Positions 1 through 10,010 of a stretch of DNA of 64,000 nt are shown piece by piece (the first letter of the stretch is position 1; the number at the start of each line of letters is the position of its first letter). The position numbers were made by a program, and so were the translations under genes. The notes below the pieces were generated by a model. The model worked only from the letters and a program-made list of their open reading frames with translations, was not told the origin of the DNA and ran no database searches. Origin of the DNA: Sphingobacterium sp. LZ7M1 (GTDB lineage: Bacteria; Bacteroidota; Bacteroidia; Sphingobacteriales; Sphingobacteriaceae); NCBI RefSeq assembly GCF_024296865.1, contig NZ_CP101134.1:4154001-4218000 (forward strand), written 5' to 3'.

Positions 1-1557
1 GCGTAACAATGCCGCCAATAATTTGGCAGATGAGAAGCCATCCCATTTTACCGCATAACCAAAATTGGAACCCACGCTGTTGCTGATGGTTTCCAGTTGA
101 TACGGATTAAGGTTGCTTATTTTTGCTTGGGATGCCATAGCTGGAAGGCCATAGACATAAGGTAAGGACCAAGCGGTAATATCGTAGGTGATGGAATCCG
201 TCAATTTCGCTTCCGGTTCAAACAGCACGCGTATCAATGCAGCTTTGGATTGATTGCCCGGGATAACCAAGTCCTTTTCGCTCAGACTATGGTTCTGTTC
301 TTTTTTGCTGAAATAATCAAAGCCCTTTACAGAACCTGAGGACGAATAATAATTGATTTTATTCTTGTCCAACAGTTCTATTAATGCACGCATGGTTTTA
401 TCTCGGGAAGAGTCGTACTTGATCACATAGGTTTGATATGAAGACAGTTTACCGGCAGCAGCATCATCTCCGAATTTCTTGAATTCAGAAACGACCTTTG
501 CAGCATTCTGGGAAACCACTTCTACGATGTTCATGCCTGAGGCATGATGCTGGATAGCTCGGTCCACCAAAGTCAGGGTATCCTTTTCATCGGTATAGAC
601 TCCCAAACCTGCAGATCCATTACCGGCTTTTTCAAAGGTCATACCGATAGCTCCGGAATAGATGGGATAAGTATCGCCATAGGAAGGGTAAAACAAGTCA
701 AAACGCTCCTTAGTGAAGTATAACCAGCCTTTGGAATCAAAATACTTTGCATTATGTTTACCAATGGTCGTTTGAAACTCACGTTGCCAAGGCGTAATCA
801 CCTCGTGGAAAGGTTCTGCAGCTGGCGGGAAATAATACGGTGAGTTGATCCCCTGCTCATGGAAATCGGCATGGATATGTGGCAACCATTTGTTGTAGAT
901 CGCCGCACGGAATGTACTTTCCTTTTGTGTTTGCCATGCCCAGTCGCGGTTCATATCGAAATAATAATGATTATATCGACCGCCTGGCCATGGTTCGCGA
1001 TGCTCTCTAGCATAGATTTCAGGATTGTACTTGATGCCTACGGTACCATTGTACCAATTGTTATAACGTTCAGTACCGTCTGGGTTCAAACATGGGTCTA
1101 TGATGACCAAGGTATTGTCTAACCAACCTTTGGTCTTGCTGTTTTTTGGATTTACCAATTCAAACAGGGTCATCATGGAAGCTTCGATCGATGAAGTTTC
1201 ATTGCCATGGATGTTATTGCTGATCCAGACAATGGCTGGGGAACTGCTGCTGCCTTCGCCTTGGATGGCATGGGCAAGCTTAAGGTTGTTTGTTCGGATG
1301 TTTTCAAGGTTTCCGATGTTTTGGGCAGAGGAAATATAGAAAACCTTTAAAGGTCTACCTTCAGGTGTTTCACCATAAGATTCCACTTTTACTTGATTTG
1401 GAACCTGATCTGCCACATACTGATAATATTCCAAAACCTTCCAATGCGGCGTCACTTTTGTTCCCACTTGATAGCCTAGGTATTCGGCGGGAGATTTGAT
1501 TTGCGCAAAAGAAAGTGTGGAAATAAAACAAGCCAGGACGGCCAGTATTTTTTTCAT
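1..1557 (-). CDS. M14-family zinc carboxypeptidase, secreted (3' end outside window)
   Basis: An open frame runs from an ATG at 1557 to the left edge of the window without a stop, giving the first 519 residues. It begins with a signal peptide ending in SFAQ at about residue 19. The M14 zinc ligands are visible as HGNE (H117, E120) and H233 in DFHEQG. A DMNRDW segment at about 201-206 and the likely catalytic Glu309 in MTFEKAG complete the active site. The family cleaves C-terminal residues from peptides; an exported form would act in the periplasm or outside the cell. The C-terminal part cannot be judged. Several short plus-strand frames over this stretch are shadows. The family assignment is secure; the substrate is unknown. 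Confidence 0.88.
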   Translation of the reverse strand, partial: MKKILAVLACFISTLSFAQIKSPAEYLGYQVGTKVTPHWKVLEYYQYVADQVPNQVKVESYGETPEGRPLKVFYISSAQNIGNLENIRTNNLKLAHAIQGEGSSSSPAIVWISNNIHGNETSSIEASMMTLFELVNPKNSKTKGWLDNTLVIIDPCLNPDGTERYNNWYNGTVGIKYNPEIYAREHREPWPGGRYNHYYFDMNRDWAWQTQKESTFRAAIYNKWLPHIHADFHEQGINSPYYFPPAAEPFHEVITPWQREFQTTIGKHNAKYFDSKGWLYFTKERFDLFYPSYGDTYPIYSGAIGMTFEKAGNGSAGLGVYTDEKDTLTLVDRAIQHHASGMNIVEVVSQNAAKVVSEFKKFGDDAAAGKLSSYQTYVIKYDSSRDKTMRALIELLDKNKINYYSSSGSVKGFDYFSKKEQNHSLSEKDLVIPGNQSKAALIRVLFEPEAKLTDSITYDITAWSLPYVYGLPAMASQAKISNLNPYQLETISNSVGSNFGYAVKWDGFSSAKLLAALLR

Positions 1558-1670
1558 AGTATTTGAGGTTAATTAGGATTTAATAATTTAAAATAATTCG
1601 TTGCTGAAATTAAGTATTTACAAGTTATTTTTTTAATTTTCAGTCCTTTATTTTTTAAACCCAACCTACT

Positions 1671-2858
1671 ATGGCTCATTTAGAAACCGACCTCATCCAT
1701 AAAGGCCAGGAATTTAACAGCAGTAAAGCTGTTGTAACACCCATTTATCAGACATCTACCTATTTTGCAGATGAAGATTTGAAGAATTATATCATTTCTG
1801 CTACAGAAACGAAGAACCCTAATTTTTATCATCGACATGGCAATCCAACCAACTCCCAAGCAGCGGCCATTGTGGCAAGTTTGGAGAAGACGGAAGATGC
1901 CTTGGTTTTGGCAACTGGGATGGCGGCTATCAGCACGGCCATTTTATCGGTGGTCAAGTCAGGAGATCATGTTGTAACCCAAAACTCATTATATTCTGGC
2001 GCTATGCTCTTTTTTAAGGACTTCTTGACCGAATATGGAGTGGAAGTAACCCATGTGGACCAGAAAGACAATACAGCCTTCGAAAAGGCAATCCAAGCGA
2101 ACACAATATTAATCTACGTTGAAACCCCTTCGAATCCGAACTTAGATGTCACCGATCTGAAGTTTATCGCTTATTTAGGGAAGAAGCATCAGCTGACCAC
2201 GATGGCTGACAATACCTTTGCCTCACCCATCAATCAAACGCCTACGGAGTTTGGAATTGATGTCGTGGTTCATTCAGCGACCAAATATTTGGGAGGCCAC
2301 AGTGACCTTACTGCAGGAGTGGTCTGTGGAAGCAAATCCTTTATTGAAAGGGTCTGGAAAAGGTCCTTGATGCTTGGGGGATCCCTGAGTCCTTTCGACT
2401 CTTGGTTACTCTTGAGAGGCCTTAAGACGCTATCCATGCGCGTAAAACAGATAAATAGCAATGCCTTGGCTTTGGCTGAATACTTTGAAAACCACCCGGC
2501 CATAAAACATACCGGATATGTGGGGCTTCCTTCGCATCCCCAGTATGATTTGGTCAAAAAGCAGATGCGCGGTGGAACGGGCATGCTCTGTATAGAAGTT
2601 GTGGGGGCTAATGAGGACGAGGCCTATAAAAATGCGCAATCGGCAATAAACAAATTGGAGGTATTTGCCAATGCGGCCAGTTTGGGCGGCGTGGAATCCT
2701 TGGTGGTCCACCCGGCCAGCATGTGGGGTTCACATCATGATAAAACACAAAAATCAGTTTCCGGAATAAGCAATGGCATGCTTCGAATTTCTGTAGGAAT
2801 AGAACATATCGATGATCTGATTGCAGATTTTGAACATGCACTCGAGGATATCAAATAG
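1671..2858 (+). CDS. PLP-dependent transsulfuration-family enzyme (cystathionine gamma-synthase / methionine gamma-lyase type)
   Basis: This 395-residue protein has the full Cys/Met metabolism PLP-enzyme fold. The phosphate-binding Y-x-R motif is at 53-55 (FYHRHGNPT). The pyridine-contacting Asp180 lies in MADNTF, and the Schiff-base Lys205 in SATKYLGGH. Length is normal for the family and there is no signal peptide, so it is cytoplasmic. Members make or break cystathionine, or eliminate methanethiol from methionine; sequence alone does not separate these activities. It is transcribed alone, divergent from the carboxypeptidase and convergent with GH127. A strong hairpin follows the stop directly. 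Confidence 0.88.
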   Translation: MAHLETDLIHKGQEFNSSKAVVTPIYQTSTYFADEDLKNYIISATETKNPNFYHRHGNPTNSQAAAIVASLEKTEDALVLATGMAAISTAILSVVKSGDHVVTQNSLYSGAMLFFKDFLTEYGVEVTHVDQKDNTAFEKAIQANTILIYVETPSNPNLDVTDLKFIAYLGKKHQLTTMADNTFASPINQTPTEFGIDVVVHSATKYLGGHSDLTAGVVCGSKSFIERVWKRSLMLGGSLSPFDSWLLLRGLKTLSMRVKQINSNALALAEYFENHPAIKHTGYVGLPSHPQYDLVKKQMRGGTGMLCIEVVGANEDEAYKNAQSAINKLEVFANAASLGGVESLVVHPASMWGSHHDKTQKSVSGISNGMLRISVGIEHIDDLIADFEHALEDIK

Positions 2859-2890
2859 AAGAAGCGGGCAAAACCCGCTTCTTCTATTTT
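2856..2890. terminator. Bidirectional intrinsic terminator between convergent genes
   Basis: A perfect 13-base-pair inverted repeat (arms 2856-2868 and 2874-2886, five-base loop) overlaps the stop of the transsulfuration enzyme. It is followed by TTTT on the plus strand. It lies between two convergent stops, so it probably ends both transcripts, with better T-tract support on the plus strand. Confidence 0.8.
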
Positions 2891-4841
2891 AGTCGATCCT
2901 TACGGATGTTAATTTTTCAGGTATCCAGACCTGCATGGCACTCTTACCCCTATTGTTCCAAAGGAAGTAAGGGATTGCCGTAATTTCTTTCTCTTGTTGT
3001 AATACCTGATTGCTTGCCTGATCAATAGCTACAACAGGGGCTTTGAACTGGATAACATTTGTCCCCCCCAATAAATCAGGTTTGTAGTTTACTTGAAACT
3101 GGGTGTTCTCAGGAATGAACAGTCCATTCTTTGCGTTCGGGTTATCCACATCTTCCACGGCATATACAATAGGACCATATTGTAGGGCAATACGGTTCTG
3201 GTTCTGCTTCAATTCATCGGAAGACACGATCCGTTGCACCTCCATATTCAGTTGCATATCAATCTTATCCCCCTTTTTCCACTTTCTATCGATCTTTAAA
3301 TATCCATCTTCCACAGCTGCATTTACAGGCTTTCCATTGACAGTTACCGAATAGTTATTGGTTTTGCCGTTTTTATAATGATATAATGAACTTGGAACGG
3401 GTTCTTTTAACCATCCTGGAATACGAACAAAGACTGCAAATTCCTTCGCTTTCTTAGGACTTACCTCTATACTGACCTGTCCGTTCCACGGATAATTGCC
3501 GGACTGTTTCACAAAGACCTCGTTTTTATTTAGGTCTACTGTTGTCTCACTGCCTACGAATAGATTGACATAGAGGTCTGTTGCCGAGCGACTGTAGATA
3601 TAGGAACCTAAGGAAGATACCAACCTTGCGATATTGGATGGACAGCAGGCGGTTCCGAACCATTCGCTACGTTCGTAATTTCCATCCGAAGCCAATGGAT
3701 TGCCATAGAAAAAACGATTGCCAGAAAGGCTGATGCCATCGATAGCGGCATTGTACAGCGTCCTTTCCAGTACATCGATGTATTTTGCCTGTGCAGAAAG
3801 CATGTTCATCCGCTGGTTCCAGAAAACCATCCCTACGGAAGCACAGGTTTCGCAATAGGCGGATTCATTCGGAAGGTCATAGGGTTTTCCGAACCCTTCA
3901 TTGGAACCTTGGGCTCCAATTCCGCCGGTGATATAATAGTGCTTGTTGATTACGTCATCCCAAATGGCATCCATGGTCTTGACATAACCTGCATCCTTTG
4001 TTTCAGAAGCTATATCCGCAACCCCTGTATATAAATACATAGCTCGTACGGCATGCCCCGTTATTTTTCTTTGATCGCGAACAGGAATATCATCTTGGGC
4101 ATATTCAGGGTCTTTCCATTCATCCCAGATCTTGCCTACGCCATGTCCCCTTCCTCTCTGTTCAACAAACCAGTCTGCCAATTGTAAATAACGCTTCTCA
4201 TTGGTATGATGATATAATTTCATCAAGGCCAATTCAATTCCCTCATGTCCCGATACCCATGGCTTATTGGGAACCCGAAAATAATTGTCGATATGGTCTG
4301 CAAACTTTGTTGCTACCTTCAGCAATTTATCCTTACCAGTTGTATTATAATAGGCTATACCCGCTTCGATTAGATGACCAGCACAATAATCCTCATGCCT
4401 TTCCATATCTTTCCAGCGATCCTGAAGGCCATTTAGGGTGTAATAGGTATTTAAATATCCATCAGGCTGTTGAGCTGCGGCTATTTTATCGATCCATACA
4501 TCTGTATTGGCTTCTAGTTCTTTGTCTGGATAGTTCTTCAAGGAATAGGCGATGGCTTCAATCGCTTTATAGACATCGGAATCATCATAATAGATCCCCT
4601 CGTGCTTGCCTGAACCCTGAGCCACCTTCTCAAAATTCCGGATGCGTCCCGTTTTGTCCTCGGTATAGGTTACACAGGCATCTATGGTAGCATTGGCGAC
4701 CTTTTCCAATTGGGGTGACCAGAAGTTATCTTCTATGGCAACCTTTGAAAAATTAATCGGATAAATCTTTTGTGAAGGGCTTTGTGCCCAAAGGCTCGCG
4801 GAAAATAACAGTCCCGCTGAACAAATCAGAAAGCTTCTCAT
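2889..4841 (-). CDS. GH127 beta-L-arabinofuranosidase, secreted
   Basis: This 650-residue protein has a signal peptide (cleavage after about residue 20, SLWAQ). The GH127 active-site set is present: Glu331 and Cys333 in CETC, and the Cys399-Cys400 pair in GTACCPSN. These correspond to the Glu/three-Cys zinc site of the characterised Bifidobacterium enzyme HypBA1 (established knowledge). The expected reaction is release of beta-L-arabinofuranose from arabinooligosaccharides. It is the last gene of the GH43-galTKM-symporter operon, but a hairpin with a T tract sits just upstream, so it may be expressed at a lower level than the rest. DUF1680-type relatives have other specificities, so the exact linkage is inferred. 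Confidence 0.88.
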   Translation of the reverse strand: MRSFLICSAGLLFSASLWAQSPSQKIYPINFSKVAIEDNFWSPQLEKVANATIDACVTYTEDKTGRIRNFEKVAQGSGKHEGIYYDDSDVYKAIEAIAYSLKNYPDKELEANTDVWIDKIAAAQQPDGYLNTYYTLNGLQDRWKDMERHEDYCAGHLIEAGIAYYNTTGKDKLLKVATKFADHIDNYFRVPNKPWVSGHEGIELALMKLYHHTNEKRYLQLADWFVEQRGRGHGVGKIWDEWKDPEYAQDDIPVRDQRKITGHAVRAMYLYTGVADIASETKDAGYVKTMDAIWDDVINKHYYITGGIGAQGSNEGFGKPYDLPNESAYCETCASVGMVFWNQRMNMLSAQAKYIDVLERTLYNAAIDGISLSGNRFFYGNPLASDGNYERSEWFGTACCPSNIARLVSSLGSYIYSRSATDLYVNLFVGSETTVDLNKNEVFVKQSGNYPWNGQVSIEVSPKKAKEFAVFVRIPGWLKEPVPSSLYHYKNGKTNNYSVTVNGKPVNAAVEDGYLKIDRKWKKGDKIDMQLNMEVQRIVSSDELKQNQNRIALQYGPIVYAVEDVDNPNAKNGLFIPENTQFQVNYKPDLLGGTNVIQFKAPVVAIDQASNQVLQQEKEITAIPYFLWNNRGKSAMQVWIPEKLTSVRID

Positions 4842-4865
4842 AATGGTAGGGTTGGGTTAATTATG

Positions 4866-4902
4866 AAAAAAGCTAGAAGAGGTCTTTTCCTCTTCTAGCT
4901 TT
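4866..4902 (-). terminator. Intrinsic terminator/attenuator inside the operon, before GH127
   Basis: A perfect 14-base-pair hairpin (arms 4869-4882 and 4889-4902, six-base loop) starts five bases after the stop of the SSS symporter. On the minus strand it continues into a run of six T. This is the classic intrinsic terminator shape. The next gene, GH127, starts only 25 bases further on, which suggests partial read-through or attenuation. Confidence 0.75.
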
Positions 4903-4907
4903 AGTTA

Positions 4908-6566
4908 TTACCAGAATATGGTATAAAGCGCTGCGGTGATACCGATAACAATCAAGGCACCTACTGCAAAGCCAGTTTTTGTTTTGAACATGGTAGCATC
5001 TATCTCAAGTCCGTGTGTAACCACGCCTTTTTTGTGCTCGTACATAGAGATAATGTACATCCCGATTAGACAGAATATGAATACGAATCCAATTCTATCG
5101 ATGAATGGGATTTCATAAACGCCATCCACAGGGATTGCAAATCCTGTTGAAGCCAAGAATGAAAGATCCATATAACCTGGAAGGAATTTCAATACGATCG
5201 ACAGCAAGAAACCAACGATGGTTGCAAATAGTGCTGCATTTGAAGTCGTTTTCTTCCAGAAAAACCCTAAAAGGAACATGGCAAATACCCCTGGAGAAAC
5301 AAATCCGGTATATTCCTGGATGTATTGGAATCCGCCTTTTTTATCAATCCCTAAATATGGAGCGATAAAGATGGCCAAGATCATGGAAACCACAATAGTG
5401 ATCTTTCCTACATTTACTAATTTCTTTTCAGAAGCATCTTTGTCGAAGATCTTTTTATAGATATCCAAGGTAAAGATCGTTGCCACTGAGTTTGCTTTTC
5501 CCGCCAATGAGGCTACCACCGCAGCAGTCAAGGCCGCAAAAGACAAGCCTTTCAATCCTGTTGGCAATAGATTCAATAGTACCGGATAGGCTCTATCTGG
5601 ATTCAGCTCTCCACCAGCTAACATTTCTTGTTGGAATAGACCATCATTATAAAGTACGAAGGCGGCAATACCTGGCAATACAACGATTAAAGGCATCAAT
5701 AACTTTAATCCAGCAGCGAATAACAGACCGTTTCTTGCTGTTGGAAGATCCGCACCTAATGCACGTTGCGTGATGTATTGGTTACAGCCCCAGTAGTTTA
5801 GGTTGATAATCCACATACCCCCGATCAGAACGGAAAGGCCAGGAAGATCGATGTAATTCGGATTATCTGGTTTTAGGATCATATGGAAATGGTCTTGGGC
5901 TTTGTTATGAACAATTCCAAGTCCATCTAAAACGCCACCACCACCGAAATGGTCAGACACCAAGTTTAAGGCAAGATAAGTCGTCGCCAATCCACCTAAG
6001 ATCAGGAAGAATACTTGGATAACATCAGTATATCCAATTACTTTCATTCCCCCTAGCGTGATGAAAATAGCGAAAATCGCTAAGCCGATCATACAGACTT
6101 GGAAATCTAACCCTGATATACTGGACACCGCCAATGCCCCTAAGAATAAGATGGAGGTCAAATTGACAACGATATACAATAGCAACCAGAAAACAGCCAT
6201 GATCATGGCTACAGTGCCGTTATACCGCTGATTCAGGAACTGCGGCATCGTAAAGATCTTGTTCTTGAGATAGACCGGTAGAAAGAAAACCGCGACTACC
6301 ACCAAGGTCACCGCTGCCATCCATTCATAGGTAGCAATGGCAAGACCGATCTTAAAGCCCGAACCACTCATCCCGATGAATTGCTCAGCGGAGATGTTGG
6401 ATGCGATCAATGAGGCTCCAATTGCCCACCAGGTCAAAGATCCTTCGGCTAGGAAGTAGTCCTTGGAGTCTCCAGAGGCCGATTTCTTCTTATAATAAAT
6501 GTAAAGTCCATATCCTGCAACAATGATGAAGTAACACAGGAATACAATATAGTCTTTGGTTTCCAT
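4908..6566 (-). CDS. SSS-family sodium/sugar symporter
   Basis: This 552-residue, highly hydrophobic protein has about 14 predicted membrane segments. The N-terminal stretch (NISAEQFIGMSGSGFKIG) is typical of the sodium:solute symporter family close to vSGLT. The internal KANSVATIF segment is also SSS-like. It should import a monosaccharide, probably galactose or arabinose judging from its neighbours, across the inner membrane with Na+. It lies five bases after galM and before GH127 in the same operon. The substrate is inferred from context only. Confidence 0.85.
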   Translation of the reverse strand: METKDYIVFLCYFIIVAGYGLYIYYKKKSASGDSKDYFLAEGSLTWWAIGASLIASNISAEQFIGMSGSGFKIGLAIATYEWMAAVTLVVVAVFFLPVYLKNKIFTMPQFLNQRYNGTVAMIMAVFWLLLYIVVNLTSILFLGALAVSSISGLDFQVCMIGLAIFAIFITLGGMKVIGYTDVIQVFFLILGGLATTYLALNLVSDHFGGGGVLDGLGIVHNKAQDHFHMILKPDNPNYIDLPGLSVLIGGMWIINLNYWGCNQYITQRALGADLPTARNGLLFAAGLKLLMPLIVVLPGIAAFVLYNDGLFQQEMLAGGELNPDRAYPVLLNLLPTGLKGLSFAALTAAVVASLAGKANSVATIFTLDIYKKIFDKDASEKKLVNVGKITIVVSMILAIFIAPYLGIDKKGGFQYIQEYTGFVSPGVFAMFLLGFFWKKTTSNAALFATIVGFLLSIVLKFLPGYMDLSFLASTGFAIPVDGVYEIPFIDRIGFVFIFCLIGMYIISMYEHKKGVVTHGLEIDATMFKTKTGFAVGALIVIGITAALYTIFW

Positions 6567-6571
6567 TGATA

Positions 6572-7744
6572 TTAATTAGTCGTAAACTTATAAATAGATT
6601 TGCTTGTATAGGTATCTCCTGGTTTCAAGGTTGTTGAAGGGAAGTTCGGTTGGTTTGGGGAATCTGGGAAATGTTGTGTTTCCAAGCATAAACCGGTACG
6701 GAAGCTATCCTTTACACCATTTTTTAGGGTTACATTATCTGCCATAAAGTTCCCACTGTAGAACTGAATTCCTGGCTCTTCGGTATACACATCCATCACG
6801 ATCCCTGTTTTATCTCCAGTTAACGTGGCAGCATGGTTTAATCCATCCACTTTAGTTCCGCTAAGAACCCAATTATGGTCATATCCTTTTCCGAATTTCA
6901 ATTGCTCATCCTCTTGTTGAATATCCTTACCGATAGTTTTGGACACTGTAAAATCGAATGGAGTACCTTTCACGTCCTTCAACTCTCCAGTGGGGATCAG
7001 CGTGCTATCTACTGGCGTAAATTTATCCGCATATAGCTTTAAGGTATGTTCAGTAATGGTTCCACTACCTTCACCGTTTAGATTGAAATAAGCATGGTTT
7101 GTAAAGTTCACTACAGTTTTCTTGTCAGCGGTTGCTTTGTAAGCGATGGCCAATTCATTGTTATCAGAAAGACTATAGGTAACCTCGATATGGATAGGAC
7201 CAGGAAAACCTTCTTGTTTATCTGGAAGGGTATATGCAAAGGTAATGGCTTTATCATTGGCAGATTTCACCTCCCAATTTGCAAAATGAACTCCTTTTAA
7301 TCCACCATGAAGGGTATTAGCACCATTATTGGTCGGAAGGGTAAAGGTTTCCCCATCTAGGGTAAACTTACCTTTGGCAATACGGTTGCCAAATGGTCCA
7401 ACGATAGGTCCGAAAAATGGTTCTTTAGGGTTGTTATAATCAGAAGCTTTATTGAAGCCCAATACCACGTCAGTCAGTGTTCCATTCTTATCAGGAACCT
7501 GTAGAGAAACAATCCTGGCCCCAAAGTTCGTAAAATAAGCCTTGGCACCGGAAGAATTCTTTAGCATGTAAAGCTTGGCTTCTTTCCCATCGATTTTTTC
7601 CGTGAAAGAACTGGAGTCTAAGGTTGTAACAGCATTGCTGCTTGAATCAGTGGACTGACTGCTTTCTTGCTTACTATTTTGCTGGCATGCCACAGCCGTA
7701 ATTAGGCCGCACGCTAGCATAAGTTTAAGGATTGATCTTTTCAT
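6572..7744 (-). CDS. galM: Aldose 1-epimerase (galactose mutarotase), lipoprotein
   Basis: This 390-residue GalM-type protein has a lipoprotein signal (hydrophobic stretch, then AVAC, Cys20), so it is probably anchored in an envelope membrane and faces the periplasm. Conserved mutarotase segments are NRIAKG, TNHAYFNLNG (with a catalytic-type His) and an ETQHFPDSPN motif near the C terminus. It interconverts alpha and beta anomers of galactose and similar aldoses, supplying the form taken by the transporter or kinase. It lies between galK and the SSS symporter in a tightly spaced operon. Confidence 0.9.
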   Translation of the reverse strand: MKRSILKLMLACGLITAVACQQNSKQESSQSTDSSSNAVTTLDSSSFTEKIDGKEAKLYMLKNSSGAKAYFTNFGARIVSLQVPDKNGTLTDVVLGFNKASDYNNPKEPFFGPIVGPFGNRIAKGKFTLDGETFTLPTNNGANTLHGGLKGVHFANWEVKSANDKAITFAYTLPDKQEGFPGPIHIEVTYSLSDNNELAIAYKATADKKTVVNFTNHAYFNLNGEGSGTITEHTLKLYADKFTPVDSTLIPTGELKDVKGTPFDFTVSKTIGKDIQQEDEQLKFGKGYDHNWVLSGTKVDGLNHAATLTGDKTGIVMDVYTEEPGIQFYSGNFMADNVTLKNGVKDSFRTGLCLETQHFPDSPNQPNFPSTTLKPGDTYTSKSIYKFTTN

Positions 7745-7763
7745 TTTCTGTTTATAATTGATT

Positions 7764-8921
7764 CTAATATACTAATTCTGAGCCATTATCGGTTTTTACG
7801 AAAATAGGTGTCAACTCAAGGTTAAACTCTGTTTTATAGGCCGGTGCAAGCGCATCAACAAGCTGCTGTCCGAATCCTTTTTTGACGATATTGATCGTAC
7901 AGCCACCGAATCCTCCTCCCATCATTCTCGCTCCAAGTACTTCAGGGAAGTCCTTCGCTTTCTCCACTAGAAAGTCCAATTCTTTACAGCTTACTTCATA
8001 TTCCTTGCTCAAACCTTCATGCGCACGGAACATCTGCTTGCCCATTTCTACGATATCACCATTTTCCATGGCTGCACAGGCTTTCGCTAGCCTTTCATTT
8101 TCTTCTACTACAAACTTTGCTTTGATATAACTATCCAGATCAAACGGCATGACCAATTCATCCAACATTGCTATATCAACATCTCTTAAGCTCTTCACAT
8201 CAGCATGTTTCTTTTGGACCAAGGTAACAGCATGCTCACAGGAATACCTTCTATCATTATATGCAGAGGAGGCCAAAGAATGCTTTACATTGGTATTTAA
8301 CAATACGATTTCGTATTCCCCCAATTCCAAAGGGACATAGGTATAAGTGAGATCCCGACAATCCAGGCGAACTACATGGTTTGCCTTGCTGAGTACCGAG
8401 GCAAATTGATCCATGATTCCACACTTTACGCCAGCATAGGTATGCTCTGCAAGTTGACCGATCTTGGCAATACTGACTTTATCCAAGCCTAGTCTGAACA
8501 ATTCATTCAATCCATAACCCGTTGCACATTCAACGGCAGCAGAAGATGATAATCCCGCACCAACAGGGATATCCCCATCGATATAAAGGTTAAAACCTGA
8601 AAGTTCCAATCCTCTTAATTTTAATTGATTAACCACGCCTAATATATAATTAGGCCACCCTTTATCGGAAGGAGCTACCTTGTCTAATTCAACTGTATAG
8701 CTCTCTTTAAAGTCTTCAGCGTATAAATGTATCTCCGAATCCTCTCGTTTGGAAAGCGCAACATAGACAGCTTTGTCAATAGCAGTTGGAAGGACGAAGC
8801 CTTCGTTGTAGTCGGTATGTTCCCCGATGATATTGATCCTTCCTGGGGATTTCGAAACTAATGTAGGCTCTGTTCCATACAATTCCTTAAACCTAGCACT
8901 AATTTGGTCTCTGTCAATCAT
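7764..8921 (-). CDS. galK: Galactokinase
   Basis: This 385-residue GHMP kinase has the galactose-binding signature GRINIIGEHTDYNEG near the N terminus. The ATP-binding loop VGAGLSSSAAVE is at about 120-131, and a C-terminal GGGFGGCTI motif is present. It phosphorylates alpha-D-galactose to galactose-1-phosphate in the cytoplasm, the first Leloir step. Its start overlaps the galT stop by four bases (ATGA), indicating translational coupling. Length and motifs are complete. Confidence 0.96.
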   Translation of the reverse strand: MIDRDQISARFKELYGTEPTLVSKSPGRINIIGEHTDYNEGFVLPTAIDKAVYVALSKREDSEIHLYAEDFKESYTVELDKVAPSDKGWPNYILGVVNQLKLRGLELSGFNLYIDGDIPVGAGLSSSAAVECATGYGLNELFRLGLDKVSIAKIGQLAEHTYAGVKCGIMDQFASVLSKANHVVRLDCRDLTYTYVPLELGEYEIVLLNTNVKHSLASSAYNDRRYSCEHAVTLVQKKHADVKSLRDVDIAMLDELVMPFDLDSYIKAKFVVEENERLAKACAAMENGDIVEMGKQMFRAHEGLSKEYEVSCKELDFLVEKAKDFPEVLGARMMGGGFGGCTINIVKKGFGQQLVDALAPAYKTEFNLELTPIFVKTDNGSELVY

Positions 8922-9970
8922 TTGGTATTCGATTTATAATGTACTGTGGATTGATTTCTGATTATTTCTGCAGCTTTTTCAGCTGTAATATCGCGTTGCG
9001 GATTGGCTAACATTTCATATCCGACCATGAATTTCTTTACTGTGGCGGAACGCAACAAAGGCGGGTAAAAATGCATATGCCAATGCCAAAAATCTTGATT
9101 TCCACTATTTACTGGCGCTTGATGCATGCCTGCAGAATATGGAAAAGAAGTAGAAAAGATATTATCGTAACGGATGGTTAGTTCTTGTAAGGTTTTGGCG
9201 AGATCGGTTTTTTCATCATCGGTAAATTCCCTGATGTCCTTTACCTGTCTTTTGCTGATGACCAAGGTTTCAAATGGCCATGCTGCCCAGAATGGCACCA
9301 GGGCGACGAAATGATCATTATCAACAATGATCCTTTCCTTTTTCTTGAGCTCCAAGGCTAGGTAATCAGAAAGCAAGGAATGACCATTTTTTTCGAAATA
9401 TTCCTTTTGTTGCTTCTCTTCTTTTTGGATTTCCATAGGGAGTTTACTCTCGGCCCAAATCTGTCCATGCGGATGGGGGTTGCTGCAGCCCATGATGGAA
9501 CCCTTATTTTCAAAGATCTGTATGTATTTAATCCAATCGTTTGCTGCCAAAGAAGCAAATTCGCTTTGCCACACATCGACTACCTTCCTGATTGCTGGGA
9601 TATCCATTTCTGGTAAGGTCAAGTCATGCTGCGGCGTAAAAGCGATCACTTTGCATATCCCTCTTTCCGTTTCAGCTACCAAAAGGCCTTCCTCATTCAT
9701 CTCCCCTTCCTCGGAATCTTTCAATAATGCAGAAAAGTCATTCACGAACACAAAACTCTCTTTGTAATCTGGATTTACACTTCCATCAGCTCTTGAATTT
9801 CTTGGGCAGAGGTAACAATTTGGGTCATATTCAGGCCTATTGTCGGCAGGTAAATCTTCCACTTGCCCCTGCCAAGGTCGCTTACTGCGATGGGGAGAAA
9901 CAAGGATACTTTCACCTGTCAACAGGTTCAAACGCCTGTGAGGAACATCATTTATAGCAAAGTTGGGCAT
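8918..9970 (-). CDS. galT: UDP-glucose--hexose-1-phosphate uridylyltransferase
   Basis: This 350-residue enzyme carries the HPHGQ active-site triad with the nucleophilic His168 (H166-P-H168) and a zinc-type Cys pair (C52, C55 in CYLCPRN). It exchanges UMP between UDP-glucose and galactose-1-phosphate in the cytoplasm. It precedes galK with a four-base overlap and follows a GH43 gene by 40 bases, so hydrolysis and catabolism are co-transcribed. No galE is present in the window. Confidence 0.96.
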   Translation of the reverse strand: MPNFAINDVPHRRLNLLTGESILVSPHRSKRPWQGQVEDLPADNRPEYDPNCYLCPRNSRADGSVNPDYKESFVFVNDFSALLKDSEEGEMNEEGLLVAETERGICKVIAFTPQHDLTLPEMDIPAIRKVVDVWQSEFASLAANDWIKYIQIFENKGSIMGCSNPHPHGQIWAESKLPMEIQKEEKQQKEYFEKNGHSLLSDYLALELKKKERIIVDNDHFVALVPFWAAWPFETLVISKRQVKDIREFTDDEKTDLAKTLQELTIRYDNIFSTSFPYSAGMHQAPVNSGNQDFWHWHMHFYPPLLRSATVKKFMVGYEMLANPQRDITAEKAAEIIRNQSTVHYKSNTK

Positions 9971-10010
9971 AGGTTGCGCTTAAATTAGTTTTCCTAAGAT
10001 ACAAATTCCA

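Noticed and set aside
859-1499. Short overlapping plus-strand frames in the first 1.5 kb
   Set aside because: They lie opposite the continuous M14 carboxypeptidase frame, which has a signal peptide and all catalytic motifs.
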